Source: Valencia hispanica (taxonomy: Eukaryota; Chordata; Actinopteri; Cyprinodontiformes; Valenciidae). From it: a stretch of DNA of 64,000 bases. The notes beneath the pieces are model-generated. The model did no database searches, was not told the DNA's origin, and was given only the letters and a program-made list of their open reading frames with translations. Shown here piece by piece: positions 35,283-46,187 of the stretch. A program made the position numbers and the translations under genes. How positions within the stretch are numbered: position 1 is the stretch's first letter; each line of letters opens with the position of its first letter. Location of the stretch: positions 3,026,001-3,090,000 of the forward strand of contig OY747700.1 in assembly GCA_963556495.2 (NCBI GenBank). Direction: 5' to 3'.

Positions 35283-35758
35283 GTAATTCATAATCACTGA
35301 TTGATGCTTCAACACTTTTCTAAGACTCTGAAATGATTTTACTGACTAAAATACTCTAACACAACATGTTACAGTACCAGGTTCTGGTTCTGTATCTTTC
35401 AGTTCTTAAAGTCAGTTTTATATTAAATATTTTCCATGAGTTCATGTTTTTATAACTGTGGAATAATTAAAATAGTTTAATTTTTCTACAGTAACCAACA
35501 TTTGTTCATAATTCCTCCAAAATTCCTTCTGACTTGTTTGTTTTCTGTGAAACCTAAAAATGTGGCTGCAGGAGGTGAGTTTGTATTGATGGAGCTGCTG
35601 GTGGAGCTAACAGAGTTTAAGAGCTAAAGTCAGCAGGTCTTTATTGAAGCAGCAGCATGTTGTCATTAATATTAATGAGAACTCTTTATCTGGTTCTGTT
35701 GGATTGATTTAACCTGCATCCTGTTGGCTTCAGCTCACATGTTTTATTCTTTATTCAG

Positions 35759-35935
35759 ATTGTGGAGCTGCAGTTTGTCAGAGATCAGCTGTTCTTCTCT
35801 GGCCTCAGCTCTGAAGTCCAACTCCTCCCATCTGACAGAACTGGACCTGAGCATCAACTACAACCTGGAAGATGCTGGAGTGAAGGAGCTCTGTGGTTTT
35901 CTACAGACTCCTGACTGCAAGCTACAGATATTAAA
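35759..35935 (+). CDS. LRR exon 7 (177 bp)
   Basis: The acceptor ends at 35758 and the donor starts at 35936. It reads [31 protein letters not shown] and CKLQILK. The 476 bp introns on both sides are close copies, so exons 6 and 7 are a recent tandem pair. Confidence 0.88.
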
Positions 35936-36411
35936 GTAATTCATAATCACTGATTGATGCTTCAACACTTTTCTAAAGCTCTGGAATGATTTTACTGACT
36001 AAAATACTCTAACACAACATGTTACAGTACCAGGTTCTGGTTCTGTGTGTTTCAGCTCTTAAAGTCAGTTTTATATTAAATATTTTCCATGAGTTCATGT
36101 TTTTATGGCTGTGGAATAATTAAAATATTTTAATTTTTCTGCAATAACCAACATTTGTTCATATTTCCTCCAAAATTCCTTCTGACTTGTTTGTTTTCTG
36201 TGAAACCTAAAAATGTGGCTGCAGGAGGTGAGTTTGTATTGATGGAGCTGCTGGTGGAGCTAACAGAGTTTAAGAGCTAAAGTCAGCAGGTCTTTATTGA
36301 AGCAGCAGCATGTTGTCATTAATATTAATGAGAACTCTTTAACTGGTTCTGTTGGACTGTTTTAACCTGCATCCTGTTGGCTTCAGCTCACATGTTTTAT
36401 TCTTTATTCAG

Positions 36412-36564
36412 ATTGATGAGCTGCAGTTTGTCAGAGATCAGCTGTTCTTCTCTGGCCTCAGCTCTGAAGTCCAACTCCTCCCATCTGACAGAACTGGACC
36501 TGAGCTACAACAACCTGAAGGAGTCAGATGTTGAGCAGCTGAAGGATCTTGTAGAGACTCTGAG
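36412..36564 (+). CDS. LRR exon 8, last repeat with capping end (153 bp)
   Basis: The acceptor ends at 36411 and the donor GTCAGT follows 36564. The start is the usual [14 protein letters not shown] and LDLSYNNLK. The second half changes to [15 protein letters not shown], as expected of a C-terminal capping repeat in this family. The donor phase fits the short terminal exon at 37546. Confidence 0.87.
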
Positions 36565-36972
36565 GTCAGTAGATGGTTGGAGTGAGTCCAGCTGCTGTCA
36601 GCAGTATTGAACTAAACCCAGTTAGTATCAAAGCAAAGATCCAGTGTTTCCAGTAAAGCTGCAGCTTCTCAGTGGGAGGAGATGGTGACAGGCTTCCTGA
36701 TTGGACACAGAGACGACTGTGAGCCAATCAGATGATCCAGAAGCTTGTTGTGTTCATGTCTCCAGGAAATCCAGCTGGATTCCAGCTGCCAGCCTTCCAA
36801 CATGTATAGAGACAGTGGTCCTCATTCATCAAACTGTGGGAGCATCAGATCTGATCTCAGATCTGTTTGTTCTCTCATTTCAACAGGAAACAACTGATCA
36901 GTTTCATCTTTGTCACAGATCTGAGATCAGTCTGACTGCAGGCTGGAAATCACTGGCTCTTATTTCACAAAC

Positions 36973-37083
36973 CATGGTTCCATTTAGTAACCATGTGGTG
37001 TTTCTACAGAGCAGAAGCTCTGTAGAAACACCACATGGTTACTAAATGGAACCATGTGGTGTTTCTACAGAGCAGAAGCTCTG
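36973..37083. repeat. 40 bp perfect palindrome with third arm copy
   Basis: Arms 36973-37012 and 37017-37056 are exact complements around AGAA. A 34 bp direct copy of the left arm's inner part follows at 37050-37083 (compare 36989-37022). The structure sits in the last intron of the LRR gene. Confidence 0.92.
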
Positions 37084-37545
37084 CTGAAGTCCACTCATCA
37101 CATCTGGACATGTGTCCTTCTGTCCTTAGCTTCATCCAGATGTGTTCAGGGACAGCCTCCATGTTTATTAGTCAGCTGATCATTCAGAAGCAGATGAGAT
37201 GTTCATCAACAGCCAGAGTTTGTGTGTTTAGATGGAGCAGCAGGAAATCCATCACTACAGTGTTGGTGCAGTAATGAAGCCTTCATGACTCAGCAGTTTG
37301 TTTCCACTGTGGACTTGAGTGAAACCTGCAGAGGAAGCAGACTTGATGCTAAAAGTGTGTGCAGCTGTGTGAGCTTGGAGCTCAGTGTGTTCACTCCAAC
37401 ACGTTAACATGAGAGCTGAAAGGAAGCTGGCTACGCTCCACAGCTGCTCTTTCTACTGGATGTGCTGCATCACTGACTGACAGCTGATGGAGAGAGGCTG
37501 GAAACACTCACTGATCTCCTCTCTTCATCCTTCTTCTCTCTGCAG

Positions 37546-37760
37546 GTGGAGCTGATGATGATCTTTGCTAGAGGAGAGAAGCTGATCTGTGTCCTGATGA
37601 TCCTCAGAGGTTGAAGCTGCAGCAGTTTGAGTTTAAAGAGACTCTGACTGGATCATGATGATGAACTCTGAAACATTTTGATCCTGTTTATTTGATCATG
37701 TGTCATTTAGTGTCTGATATTGTTTGTCTCTTTGGATCAATAAAGATGAAATTCAAACTA
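37546..37760 (+). CDS. terminal exon: last codons, stop and 3' UTR of the LRR gene
   Basis: A pyrimidine-rich acceptor ending CTGCAG (37540-37545) is followed by G, which completes the Arg codon of exon 8, then TGG AGC TGA with the stop at 37553-37555. The predicted protein thus ends LRWS. The rest is 3' UTR. There is no B30.2 domain exon, which many fish NLRs carry after the LRRs, so this member appears to end with its repeats. Confidence 0.65.
37739..37744 (+). promoter_or_regulatory. poly(A) signal AATAAA of the LRR gene
   Basis: AATAAA lies about 185 bp after the predicted stop. A second AATAAA stands at 37861-37866. Confidence 0.65.
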
Positions 37761-40388
37761 AGATTTAGTGGCTTCATGGAGTTTTGATCTGAACTTGATT
37801 CAACTGGAAAGTTGATCTTTTTTTCTCTGATTCATTTTCAGCTGGAACCAAGAAATATGAAATAAAGCTCAATTCAAAAGTGTCCAGGCTGCATGTTTGC
37901 TTTATTGTAATGCAGTTTTTAGATGTTTTTGTTTATATATTAGATGTTTTCTGCAAATGTTTGAGCAGCTCTTGTCATTTTATCTGCTGCTGCAAACGAC
38001 TCAGTGAGGAAATGATGATCAAATATTTTTATTTCTTTCCTTCTGACGGTAAAACATAAAATTTGGAGGATTTTCTCTGTTCTTTTTGCAGAACGGTTCT
38101 GGTTCTGTTGGATCTGTGGCTCATCATGCAGCTCTGCTCTGCTGAGGTCACAACATAGATTATGAATCATGTTTAGGGTCTGTGGGGGTCAAACCTTCAC
38201 CCTGCAGCTCCTCATCAACTCCACTGTGGATGTTGAAGAAGGAAAAAGAGATTTTCTGTTTTCATCAGAAATTCAAACATGAGTCATTTCCAGTTTTTTC
38301 ACGTTTCCTGTCCTGATATTCCAGACGTACCATAACTAGAAGCTGCTCTATAGAACCTGGATGCTTAGATCGTCCCGCTGTTACATCATTAACTGTATAA
38401 CATGAAGAAGACGGCATCTGGCCTCCAAGCAGACGGGCAGAACATGGAAAATCATTTTTAGATTTATTGAATTTAAAAGTTAAAGATGGTGTTAAAATGA
38501 GGAATTATTAAAATGATTCAGGCATCAATCAGGAATTACTAGATTTAGTAAAAACTTTCATTTTGAATGTAGTGTTCAAGGAAGAGAATCTAAGGCAGTA
38601 ATTCCTCCTTTTTAAGGTTTGTTCATTAAATAATTTTTTAATTAGATGAAATTTGTTTCTACAAATACATCCGTAAATCAATTTCTCTCCATTAGAGCAG
38701 CAGAATTTTAGATGTTCATCATTGTATTCACCAAAAACATCAATAAAAGTGCTGAGTCAGTTTTAACACCATAAATGTTATAAACTGCCTCTATTTCATA
38801 TTTATTATATTAATTAATTCATAGATAAAGATGAATGTATCTTTTACTGATCCATCTTTTCTACCAGGGTAATTAACTGGTCATCAGTTGAAGAACATCC
38901 ATGTATGACGTAAGAGGAGAGCAGCTCTCTGGCAGAGAACAGCTTCTCCATCTAAATGTTGCCCTCAGAGTCATAAAACTCTTCACTCTGAACTCGATCT
39001 CAACTTTCTGATTTCTTCCTGCTTCTACAAACATCCTCTGTTCCTGTTTGAATCCTCATCTTGACTCTCCATCTTGTTTTGTGCTCCAGTGCAACGTGTT
39101 CTTGTTGTTGTGGAACAATCCATATTTATTTGGTTCCCAGTCGATGGAAAACAGTTTTAAAAATCCTCTGAGACGTTCAAACATTCAGTGAAATCATTTC
39201 CTTTGAGAAGCAAAGAGAAAACAGATCATAAAGCTTCAGGAGACTTCAGCTGTGATGCACATTCCACCAATCAGACGACATCTTTTCTCAGCTCCAAGTT
39301 CATCATTGTTGCAGCAGAGCAGCCATTTCTGTGTAGTCTGGCATCTGTACTCTTTGTACTGCATGACCTTTGACCCTGCAGGCCGACTGTGATGCATGAA
39401 CAGTAGAGTGTCCCAGATTGATGATCCAGAGGCAGATTTAGAGAAATGAGACAAATTCCCTCCTTTCAGGAACTGATTTACATGTAAATTGCTTTTTTCA
39501 CCCTGAATATCATCAGCAGATGGATTTTTATTGGGAGGAACCACAGAAGGACACCCCAAAGCTTTTAGTGTTAAATGGATCAGCAGGTTCTGTCTGTGAA
39601 GATGGACGGGTCCAAACATCTGGACTTCAGAACCAGACCTGGACCCTCAGACACAGAGTGAGACAACTGGTCCTGTTTCCCTGTCTGTAGGATGTAGATG
39701 TATCGACTCGACTTTCCAACTGGAAATATCAGCGTGATGCTCAGGAACGCTGGTTTATCAGTGAATGGAAATGTAATAAATCAACAGATGAGGCTCACAT
39801 CCAGATGTTCAGGTTCCCTGAGTTCCTCAATCCTTCCTCCTTTTGTCCAGGAATAATCTTCTAGAACAGCGTCAGTCTTTAGTCCAGTTGCTGCGATGTA
39901 GTTGGACAGATATGATTGCATCCTTGATTGACATGCATCATTGGAATATCAAGAATCTTAGTTTTCGAATAATGCATAAAATGTATATGTACATAGAAAC
40001 GCATGACTTCCTAACTTCCAGAGGGCGAGACATACAACTCTAATGATTAAACACCTGGACAGTCTGATTTCTCAGTCAGACGTAGCTCATTTCAGAGGCG
40101 CCATCATGGTTTAATCAGTAAGAAGCTGCAGAATCCTGGTTTTAAGGTTGTTTGCTCCAAACCAGACCGATCCATTATACCGTATCTTAATGACCAGTCA
40201 GAAGAACCTGGAGATGTTTGCTTACCCACTCCAGAACAATGTCCCTAAAAGATGGATTTTTAAAAAATAAATAATTTGGACAAATGCATTTAATAATCTT
40301 CAGACATAACCTCCACATAAGTTGAATTGAACATATTTTGTGCATAGTTTGCACGTTGTCTGCTGATTAATGAAGGTGTGTTCTTTAC
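37761..40388. other. intergenic or intronic region between convergent genes
   Basis: No mobile element or confident exon seen. The last coding exon of the minus-strand collagen gene should lie here or be missing. The only phase-compatible open stretch I noticed (minus strand, about 39373-39240, after CTGCAG) gives YRCQTTQKW, too weak to call. Confidence 0.4.
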
Positions 40389-40564
40389 CCAAACATGTTT
40401 CCAGGGTTCAGAGCAGCCAGCCAGTAGCTGTAGTGGCCGCTGTCGTACTTGCAGTTTCCAGGGTTTCCGTTACACTCGATGAACGGCATTCTATGGAAGT
40501 TTTCCAGACAGGATCCGGGTGAAACCAGAGGCTGACCCGAGCCCTCAGCCCCTAGACCCGTTTC
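40389..40564 (-). CDS. col4a3: type IV collagen NC1-domain exon C (alpha-3-like)
   Basis: On the minus strand an acceptor CTTCAG (40570-40565) opens 176 bp, and the donor GTAAAG begins at 40388. It reads [20 protein letters not shown], then [26 protein letters not shown]. This is the second C4 subdomain of collagen IV NC1, the trimerisation domain of basement-membrane collagen; the conserved Cys residues and the SPGSCLE block are present. It joins in phase to exon B, since SFAM + [11 protein letters not shown] aligns without gap to the family's SFVM-HTSAGAEGSGQ. The alpha-3 assignment rests on WLA-LNP--MF and is tentative. Confidence 0.8.
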
Positions 40565-40896
40565 CTGAAGACAGATAGCGCCAACAGCAGAGGTCACATA
40601 TCTGCTTTACTTTGAACTAGTGGTGCCCAACACCATTCCTCCAGAGCAACTATCCTGCAACAGGTAGATGCCTCTCTGCTCCAACACTTCTGAACCAGAT
40701 GAACGTCTCGTTAACTGGCCTCTGCAGAGCAGAGTGGCATTCTGATAAGGAATTTTAGCCATTTAAGTTCTGGTGTTTTGGAGCAGTGATGCATCTAAAA
40801 GTTGCAGGATAGTAGCTCTAAAGGACTAGACTTGGGGGCCCCTGCTGTAAACTGTTGTTCTAGCATAAATGTTCAAAAGAGAATGTCCCAACAAAC

Positions 40897-41011
40897 CATT
40901 GCGAAAGAATATCCTTTCCAGAGAGGTGTCCAGGTGTTAGGACAGAGAGGAATGCGAGTGGTCTGACTGTGGATGGCGATCACATTGGCTTTGGCCTCGC
41001 ACACAGCACAC
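40897..41011 (-). CDS. col4a3: type IV collagen NC1-domain exon B (115 bp)
   Basis: Acceptor CTCAG ends at 41012 and the donor GTTTGT begins at 40896. The 115 bp length, as I recall it, is typical for this exon in collagen IV genes. It reads [42 protein letters not shown] and LWKG are closest to the alpha-3 chain. The first base completes an Arg codon from exon A (ISR-C). Confidence 0.85.
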
Positions 41012-41378
41012 CTGAGACCCAGAAAACAAACTTAACCAGGGGGCATACCTTGGCTCGGATTAGTAAGGAACCTTCAGTTCTGTGTTTGCTTCATGACAGA
41101 ACTTTACAATTATAAAACGTAAAAAAAAGTTTTAAAAAAAAAGATCTGTTTCAAAGTACAGATCTGAAGTCAGGAATTAGGGTCCCGAACCGCACCCTAA
41201 TAAAAAGAACTGGACAGGAGTTCTGATCCATGGGTTGTGTTTAACTGGGCTTTTCAGTATTCAATTTTGTTTAATGAGGTCTGTTATTTCTAATTTCAGT
41301 GCAATTAGTCGGGAATAAACAATAACAGCTGATAAAATGAGCTGTTTTCCTCTCAACACTGATGCTTCTATTTGTTAC

Positions 41379-41553
41379 CTGCTAATTTTAGACTGCAGCG
41401 CCTCTTCTTCACTGCTTGTCTCCACCTGAGGGTCTCTGATGTTGGACAGCCAATAGGAATAGTCGTTTCGCTCAGTATAGTGACATTCTCCCACAATCTC
41501 ACAGATAAGGAAAGGTAAGGTGGTAAAACGCGGGAGACAGCTACCCACTGTAC
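41379..41553 (-). CDS. col4a3: type IV collagen NC1-domain exon A (175 bp)
   Basis: The acceptor CTGCAG is at 41559-41554 and the donor GTAAC starts at 41378. It reads [18 protein letters not shown], then [15 protein letters not shown] and KISR. GSCLPRF, LPF and RNDYSYWLS are hallmarks of the first C4 subdomain. The segment after WLSN is more acidic than in the known chains I can recall. Directly upstream of the acceptor lies the 3' end of an L2 element, so the normal pyrimidine tract appears to be replaced by GAATT repeats. Confidence 0.82.
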
Positions 41554-41560
41554 CTGCAGG

Positions 41561-42398
41561 AATTCAATTCAATTCAGTTTATTTATATAGCACCAATTCA
41601 CAACAGATGTCATCTCAAGGCGCTTAACAAGAAGTCATTTCAATACATTTATACAAACATTCCAATCAGTTAAAAATTTTCCTATTTAAGGAATCCCAGC
41701 AGATTGCGTCAGTCATTGGCGTGAGGTTGGGCCCGTTGATGCAGACTTTCCAACCACAGCAATCCTTCAGCAATCCCTCATACTGAGCAAGCATGTAGCG
41801 ACGGTGGAGAGGAGAAACTCCCCTTTAACAGGAAGAAACCTCCAACAGAACCAGGCTCAGTAGGAGCGGCCATCTGCCACGACCGTCTGGGGGTTTGAGA
41901 AGACAGAGCAGAGACACAGTCGATGCCCCCCGTCCAACAGGGCATTGCAGCCAAGCAGGATACCAGACCAGGTATATCTTCTATGGAGAGAAAAACACTG
42001 AGAGAAAACAAAGTTAACAGTCGAAATAACAGCAAATAATACAACTGGAGAGTAGTAGGAGAGAAAAGTAGCCGAGTGAAGAAAATTGGTAAGTCTGTCC
42101 TCCAGCAGTCTAAGCCTATAGCAGCATAACTACAGAGATAGCTCAGGATGACCTTAGCCACTCTAACTATAAGCTTTATCAAAAAGGAAAGTTTTAAGCC
42201 TGGCCTTAAAAGTAAACAGAGTGTCTGCCTCACGGACTAAAGCTGGGAGCTGGTTCCACAGGAGAGGAGCCTGATAACTAAAAGATCTGCCTCCCATTCT
42301 ACTTTTAGAGATCCTAGGAACTACAAGTAAACCTGCAGTCTGAGAATGAAGGGCTCTGTTAGGAACATATGGAACAGTTAGATCTCTGATGGATGATG
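41561..42398 (-). mobile_element. L2-clade LINE family A, 5'-truncated copy
   Basis: Inverted copy of the tail seen at 53486-54194 and 61150-62037. On the minus strand it begins within the C-terminal coding part (CAGGTTTACTTGTAGTTCC, then the FKARLKTFLFDKAYS segment), runs through the shared 3' UTR, and ends GGTGCTATATAAATAAACTG plus AATTGAATTGAATT. Not coding as it stands. Confidence 0.85.
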
Positions 42399-42520
42399 GA
42401 GCTGATTATTATTGGCTTTATATATCTCAAACGATTAACGATTTCTCCAATGCTTCATGTTTATATCTCAATTTTAACAAATATTAAATCTTGTTTCTTC
42501 ATGATTCAGATTGTGCAAAT

Positions 42521-43926
42521 CTGGGCCAGCCCATGGCAAAGGCTCTATGAGCACATACTAAAAGCGCCTCATGCCCTGGGACGCCAGAGCCACATAAGAA
42601 GCTTCCTGCTGTTTTTGCACTTCATTGCACTAACGAGAGGAGCGATAAAAGACCTAACATGCCATTAACCTGCGTTCACAATATCTAACTGTACCGCTGC
42701 CTGGTGGTATTTGAAGGGATCACACATACTTTTAGCTCACGGTGCAGAACAAAACATGAGGCGCCGCAAAGCAGGATGGGAAACCCCCTCCACCAATCAG
42801 ATTTCTTTTACCCGCCATTCGGTTTTTTTATTGCGTCAAAAAAAAGTTTATATGTCAAAGAGTCCCAACTTATCTGATGCCCAGGGGAGGAAAAAAAGAA
42901 AAGAAGAGGAGGAAAGCGTACCAAAGACAAAGGTAATGTTACAGTAAAGATGATGTTAATGATATTATTTTGATGTTACAGAACAATGATCAATAATGCC
43001 ATTAGCCATTAGCATACATGGTTAGCTAATCTATAAATTGCCAGCGCTATCTGCTAGTTCTAACCAAAATATTAACAGTAAATGGTTCTAACTGATAAGC
43101 CTAGCGCTATTATTATGGAAAATAGTAATATGAGTACCTTCCTCGGACAAATGTATAAATATTAGATCTAATCAGCAGGTGTATTAATGTTAATTTCATT
43201 GGCATCATTATCTCACGTTTTCCCAGCTTGTAATAATCAATCAACCATTAATAATTAATAATACCATTAATAATTAGAATAATAATACCATAGTTGTAAC
43301 GCCAGCTGTTAACTGTGTTACAGCTCATATTGTCTATAAAGTGTGTTTATAATGTTAAACTTTACACCTGTGTTAAAGTGCACATCATTAATGTTAGAGC
43401 ATAACTTTGCATTCCCACATGCAATATTATACTGCAGTTTACTGATTATATTGCTTTCTGCTAATTTGAATTTCATTGTAACTATAACATTTAATTAATT
43501 TAATTAATATGAATTACTAATATAATTTGTATCTGAAAAAATATGTATATAATACACTATGGTCTACATCATGTATTTATCTCTAGGTTTCTCATTTATT
43601 CTATTTCATTTTATTGTATTTTTTAAATCATGTGTTTATTATTAGACTGGTGTCACATACTCCTCTTCTGCCCCTCTGTTGCCTCCACCTCAGCAGCCCA
43701 AACCAACAGTGATGCAGCAGCATGAAGGGGACCTCCTGTTGCTCCAATAGACCCAGCTAACTGGCTTTTAATGTGTAATTGTTTTATTTAAATAAAACAA
43801 TGTCTAAAACAAAGCTAGTTTTTTGTGAGTATATGTACACTAGCAGTGCAAGTACTGTACTGCGATGCAAGGGAGCGCCACCTAAAATCTTGCCTAGGGC
43901 ACTAAATTGGTTAGGGCCGGGGCCTG
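42521..43926. mobile_element. non-autonomous hAT element (1406 bp)
   Basis: The 8 bp target repeat GTGCAAAT stands at 42513-42520 and 43927-43934. Ends CTGGGCCAGCCC and GGGCCGGGGCCTG are imperfect inverted repeats of the CAGGGCCGGCCC type common in hAT elements. There is no transposase frame. Removing it reconnects the L1-like fragment. Confidence 0.8.
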
Positions 43927-44032
43927 GTGCAAATGTATGTAATATCCAAGTTAGAAAGACAATAAAATACTTAGGCATAGATATCACTAAAGATATGTCC
44001 TCTAGACAACTGAATTTCCTCACCAGACTTAA

Positions 44033-45594
44033 AGGAACATGGGGCAGGATTTGTAAATAAAGTAAACATCCATGTCCAGTTTTTTAATGCTGTTGGGTGA
44101 TGAAGCGTTATAAACCAAGAAGAATGAGCCCACCCACGTATCGTTCCATTTTCTTAAAGGAGTCATGACCTGTAATTTTCACTTTTCCATGAGAAAAAAG
44201 GTATGTTATGATTGCCTAACGATTATACACTGCCCGGGAAGCCGATATTTAGAAGTGAAGCGTTTGTTTACCCCTGGGTTCGTCAACCAGCCCACGAGCA
44301 CTCAAATACGTAGTTTTAATTTCTGGCCGAATTGACGTCAAGTCGGCGCAGGATATACCATATATAGACATCGCAAACCTACCTATGCTGCAGGAAGCCC
44401 GCCCCGCTCCTCTCCCCCTCATATTCAGTCGAGCGTCGCCATTACTGAATTCTAGTGAATTAATGCAAAACGATGTGTACCAAAACAAGCAGGGGGGAAT
44501 GAAAAAAAACAAAAAACGGCTCCAATCGTTCACTTCAAAGAGTTAGCTCTTAGAGCCGGTTCGTTCGCGACGACACATCACCGATTCGAAGTACGAACTC
44601 CACCGTGAAAGTTGCAAAAAGTTTCTTCACGCAATGATGTATCAAGAAGAGATATTCGTGTCAGCCTTTTATTTTAATCAGCTAAAACCATTTCTGCCAG
44701 AAATGTTGTGCACACGTGAGTTGCTCTGTTGTTGACTGCCAGAATCAACATGGAAATATTTTTTCTATTTTTTTGCGCCAGAATCCTTTACGAATTTGGG
44801 ACAAAATCAGGCGAAGTTTTGGAAAAAGGGGCCATTCCAACAATCAGAGGCTTGCCTGCAATTGAAACGATAAGGCTGTGTTTTTATTGCTCTGCTGTGT
44901 AACAAACAGCAGCTAACTGCTAATGTGGCTATTGTATGCTAGCGGGAGTAGTAGATATGGGTTAGATATGCTGAAGCGTTACCTGCGTTGTCAACCACCC
45001 TCCTTCCTGCCACCAATCAACACGCCCCTCATTTGCATTATTACAATGACCGTCCACGACAGCCAAAGTATCGCATCAGATCTCGCGAGACAATAATGCC
45101 TTCAGAAATAAGGGTCAGAGGAGCTCTTTGTTTATTTTGTTCACTTTTTTTCAACTTTTTTTTTTAGAAGGGCCTGAAAGACTATAATAGAGCGTGGGTA
45201 TCCAAGATAATACTAGGTTATGACTCCTTTAAACTGGCTGTGTGCTGCAAAATGTGCTACAGTTCGGGGCCCCAATTTCCCGCGCTGTCCTACGGATGTG
45301 ACGTCAATTGACACGGCTTGCGCTTTCTCGACAGCTTTAAAAGAGGAAGAAAAATGGTTGCAGACCTCCATTGATTTAATTGTGAGAATGGATTCTTCTC
45401 TTCTGCAACTGGGACACCAAGGACGACTCACAGCCCACTAAAAAGTGGCACTAAGAAAAAGAAGCATGTCACTGTGACGAGGTATGTTTTTTTGTGAAGC
45501 GTTTGTGAGCGCTCCCGTGCGGCTGGCTGCAGTTACTTGCAGCGCCGGCCGCGTCGCTCATGAGCTTCGTTTCTTCATTCTGGCCCCTGCTCCT
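44033..45594. mobile_element. TTAA-flanked element, outer
   Basis: TTAA at 44029-44032 and 45595-45598, with ends AGGAACATGGGGCAGG and CTGGCCCCTGCTCCT as imperfect inverted repeats. The flanking LINE frame (RLK then KTQNIM) is restored if it is removed. About 490 bp belong to it once the inner element is subtracted. Confidence 0.7.
44158..45228. mobile_element. TTAA-flanked element, inner (1071 bp)
   Basis: TTAA at 44154-44157 and 45229-45232; inverted ends AGGAGTCATGACC and GGTTATGACTCCT with one mismatch. It carries no recognisable transposase. The minus-strand 94-codon frame at 44249-44533 has no known motif. Confidence 0.75.
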
Positions 45595-45775
45595 TTAAAA
45601 AAAACACAAAATATTATGAATATCTGGCTTCAACGTGACCTTTCTATTTTTGGCAGAATTCTTTTATCTAAAGCGGAAGGTATCTCAAGACTGATATATC
45701 CTGCTCTATCATTTTCTGTCGAGGATTCATCTTCCAAAGAAATTTATAAAGTACTTAGCAATTTTACCTGGTGAA

Positions 45776-46187
45776 AAGTGAAAAGGCTTGCAAAATAAGA
45801 GAAGTGGGAAAACACAAAGTGATTAGCATGAGCAAAGTGGGAATGGGAGGACAAGGGACTAAAGGGGTGATTTGGGGTATACCATTAGAGGTGTCTATGG
45901 AAGAAATAAAAGCAAATCTGAAAGGTGCAAAGGTGAGAGAAGCAAGGAGATTTACGGTATTCAAGAATGATATAAGAAAAGAAACTGAAAGTGTGCTATT
46001 AGAGTTCCAAGGAGAAACATTGCCCAGTAAAGTGTCGTTAGGATTCATGTCATACACAGTGAGAGAATATATCCCAAAACCATTAAGGTGTTTTCATTGT
46101 CAAAGATTTGGACATACAGCTGCTGTATGCAAAGGGAAGATAAGTCCTAGATGTGGAGAAAATCATGAATATGAAAACTGTGGGCCC
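45776..46187 (+). pseudogene. I-clade LINE ORF1 C-terminal half with zinc knuckle
   Basis: The frame reads KACKIREVGKHKVISM, GVIWGIPLEVSMEEIKANLK, YTVREYIPKPLRCFHCQRFG, HTAAVCK and CGENHEYENCG. It is a gag-like nucleic-acid-binding protein with one CCHC knuckle (Cys-x2-Cys-x4-His-x4-Cys) and the start of a second. It stops abruptly at the start of the L1-like copy at 46188. The N-terminal half of such an ORF1 occurs inverted at 47590-47960. Confidence 0.75.

Larger units (their letters stand above)
42400..45775 (+). pseudogene. Tx1/L1-like RT C-terminal fragment split by three elements
   Basis: Pieces at about 42400-42520, 43935-44032 and 45598-45775 join in order as ISQTINDFSNAS, CNIQVRKTIKYLGIDITKD, LNFLTRLK, then KTQNIMNIWLQRDLSIFGR and LLSKAEGISRLIYPALSF. 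This is the thumb and after-RT region of Tx1/L1 LINEs. The breaks coincide with the hAT element and the outer TTAA element. A stop lies in the first piece and the catalytic RT core is absent. Confidence 0.75.

Noticed and set aside
39236..39619. Minus-strand 127-codon frame as the last collagen IV exon
   Set aside because: A CTGCAG acceptor in fitting phase and YRCQTTQKW are suggestive, but the CQVC-type end and the preceding conserved block are missing.
44249..44533. 94-codon minus-strand frame inside the TTAA element as a transposase
   Set aside because: Too short, no DDE or DNA-binding motif.
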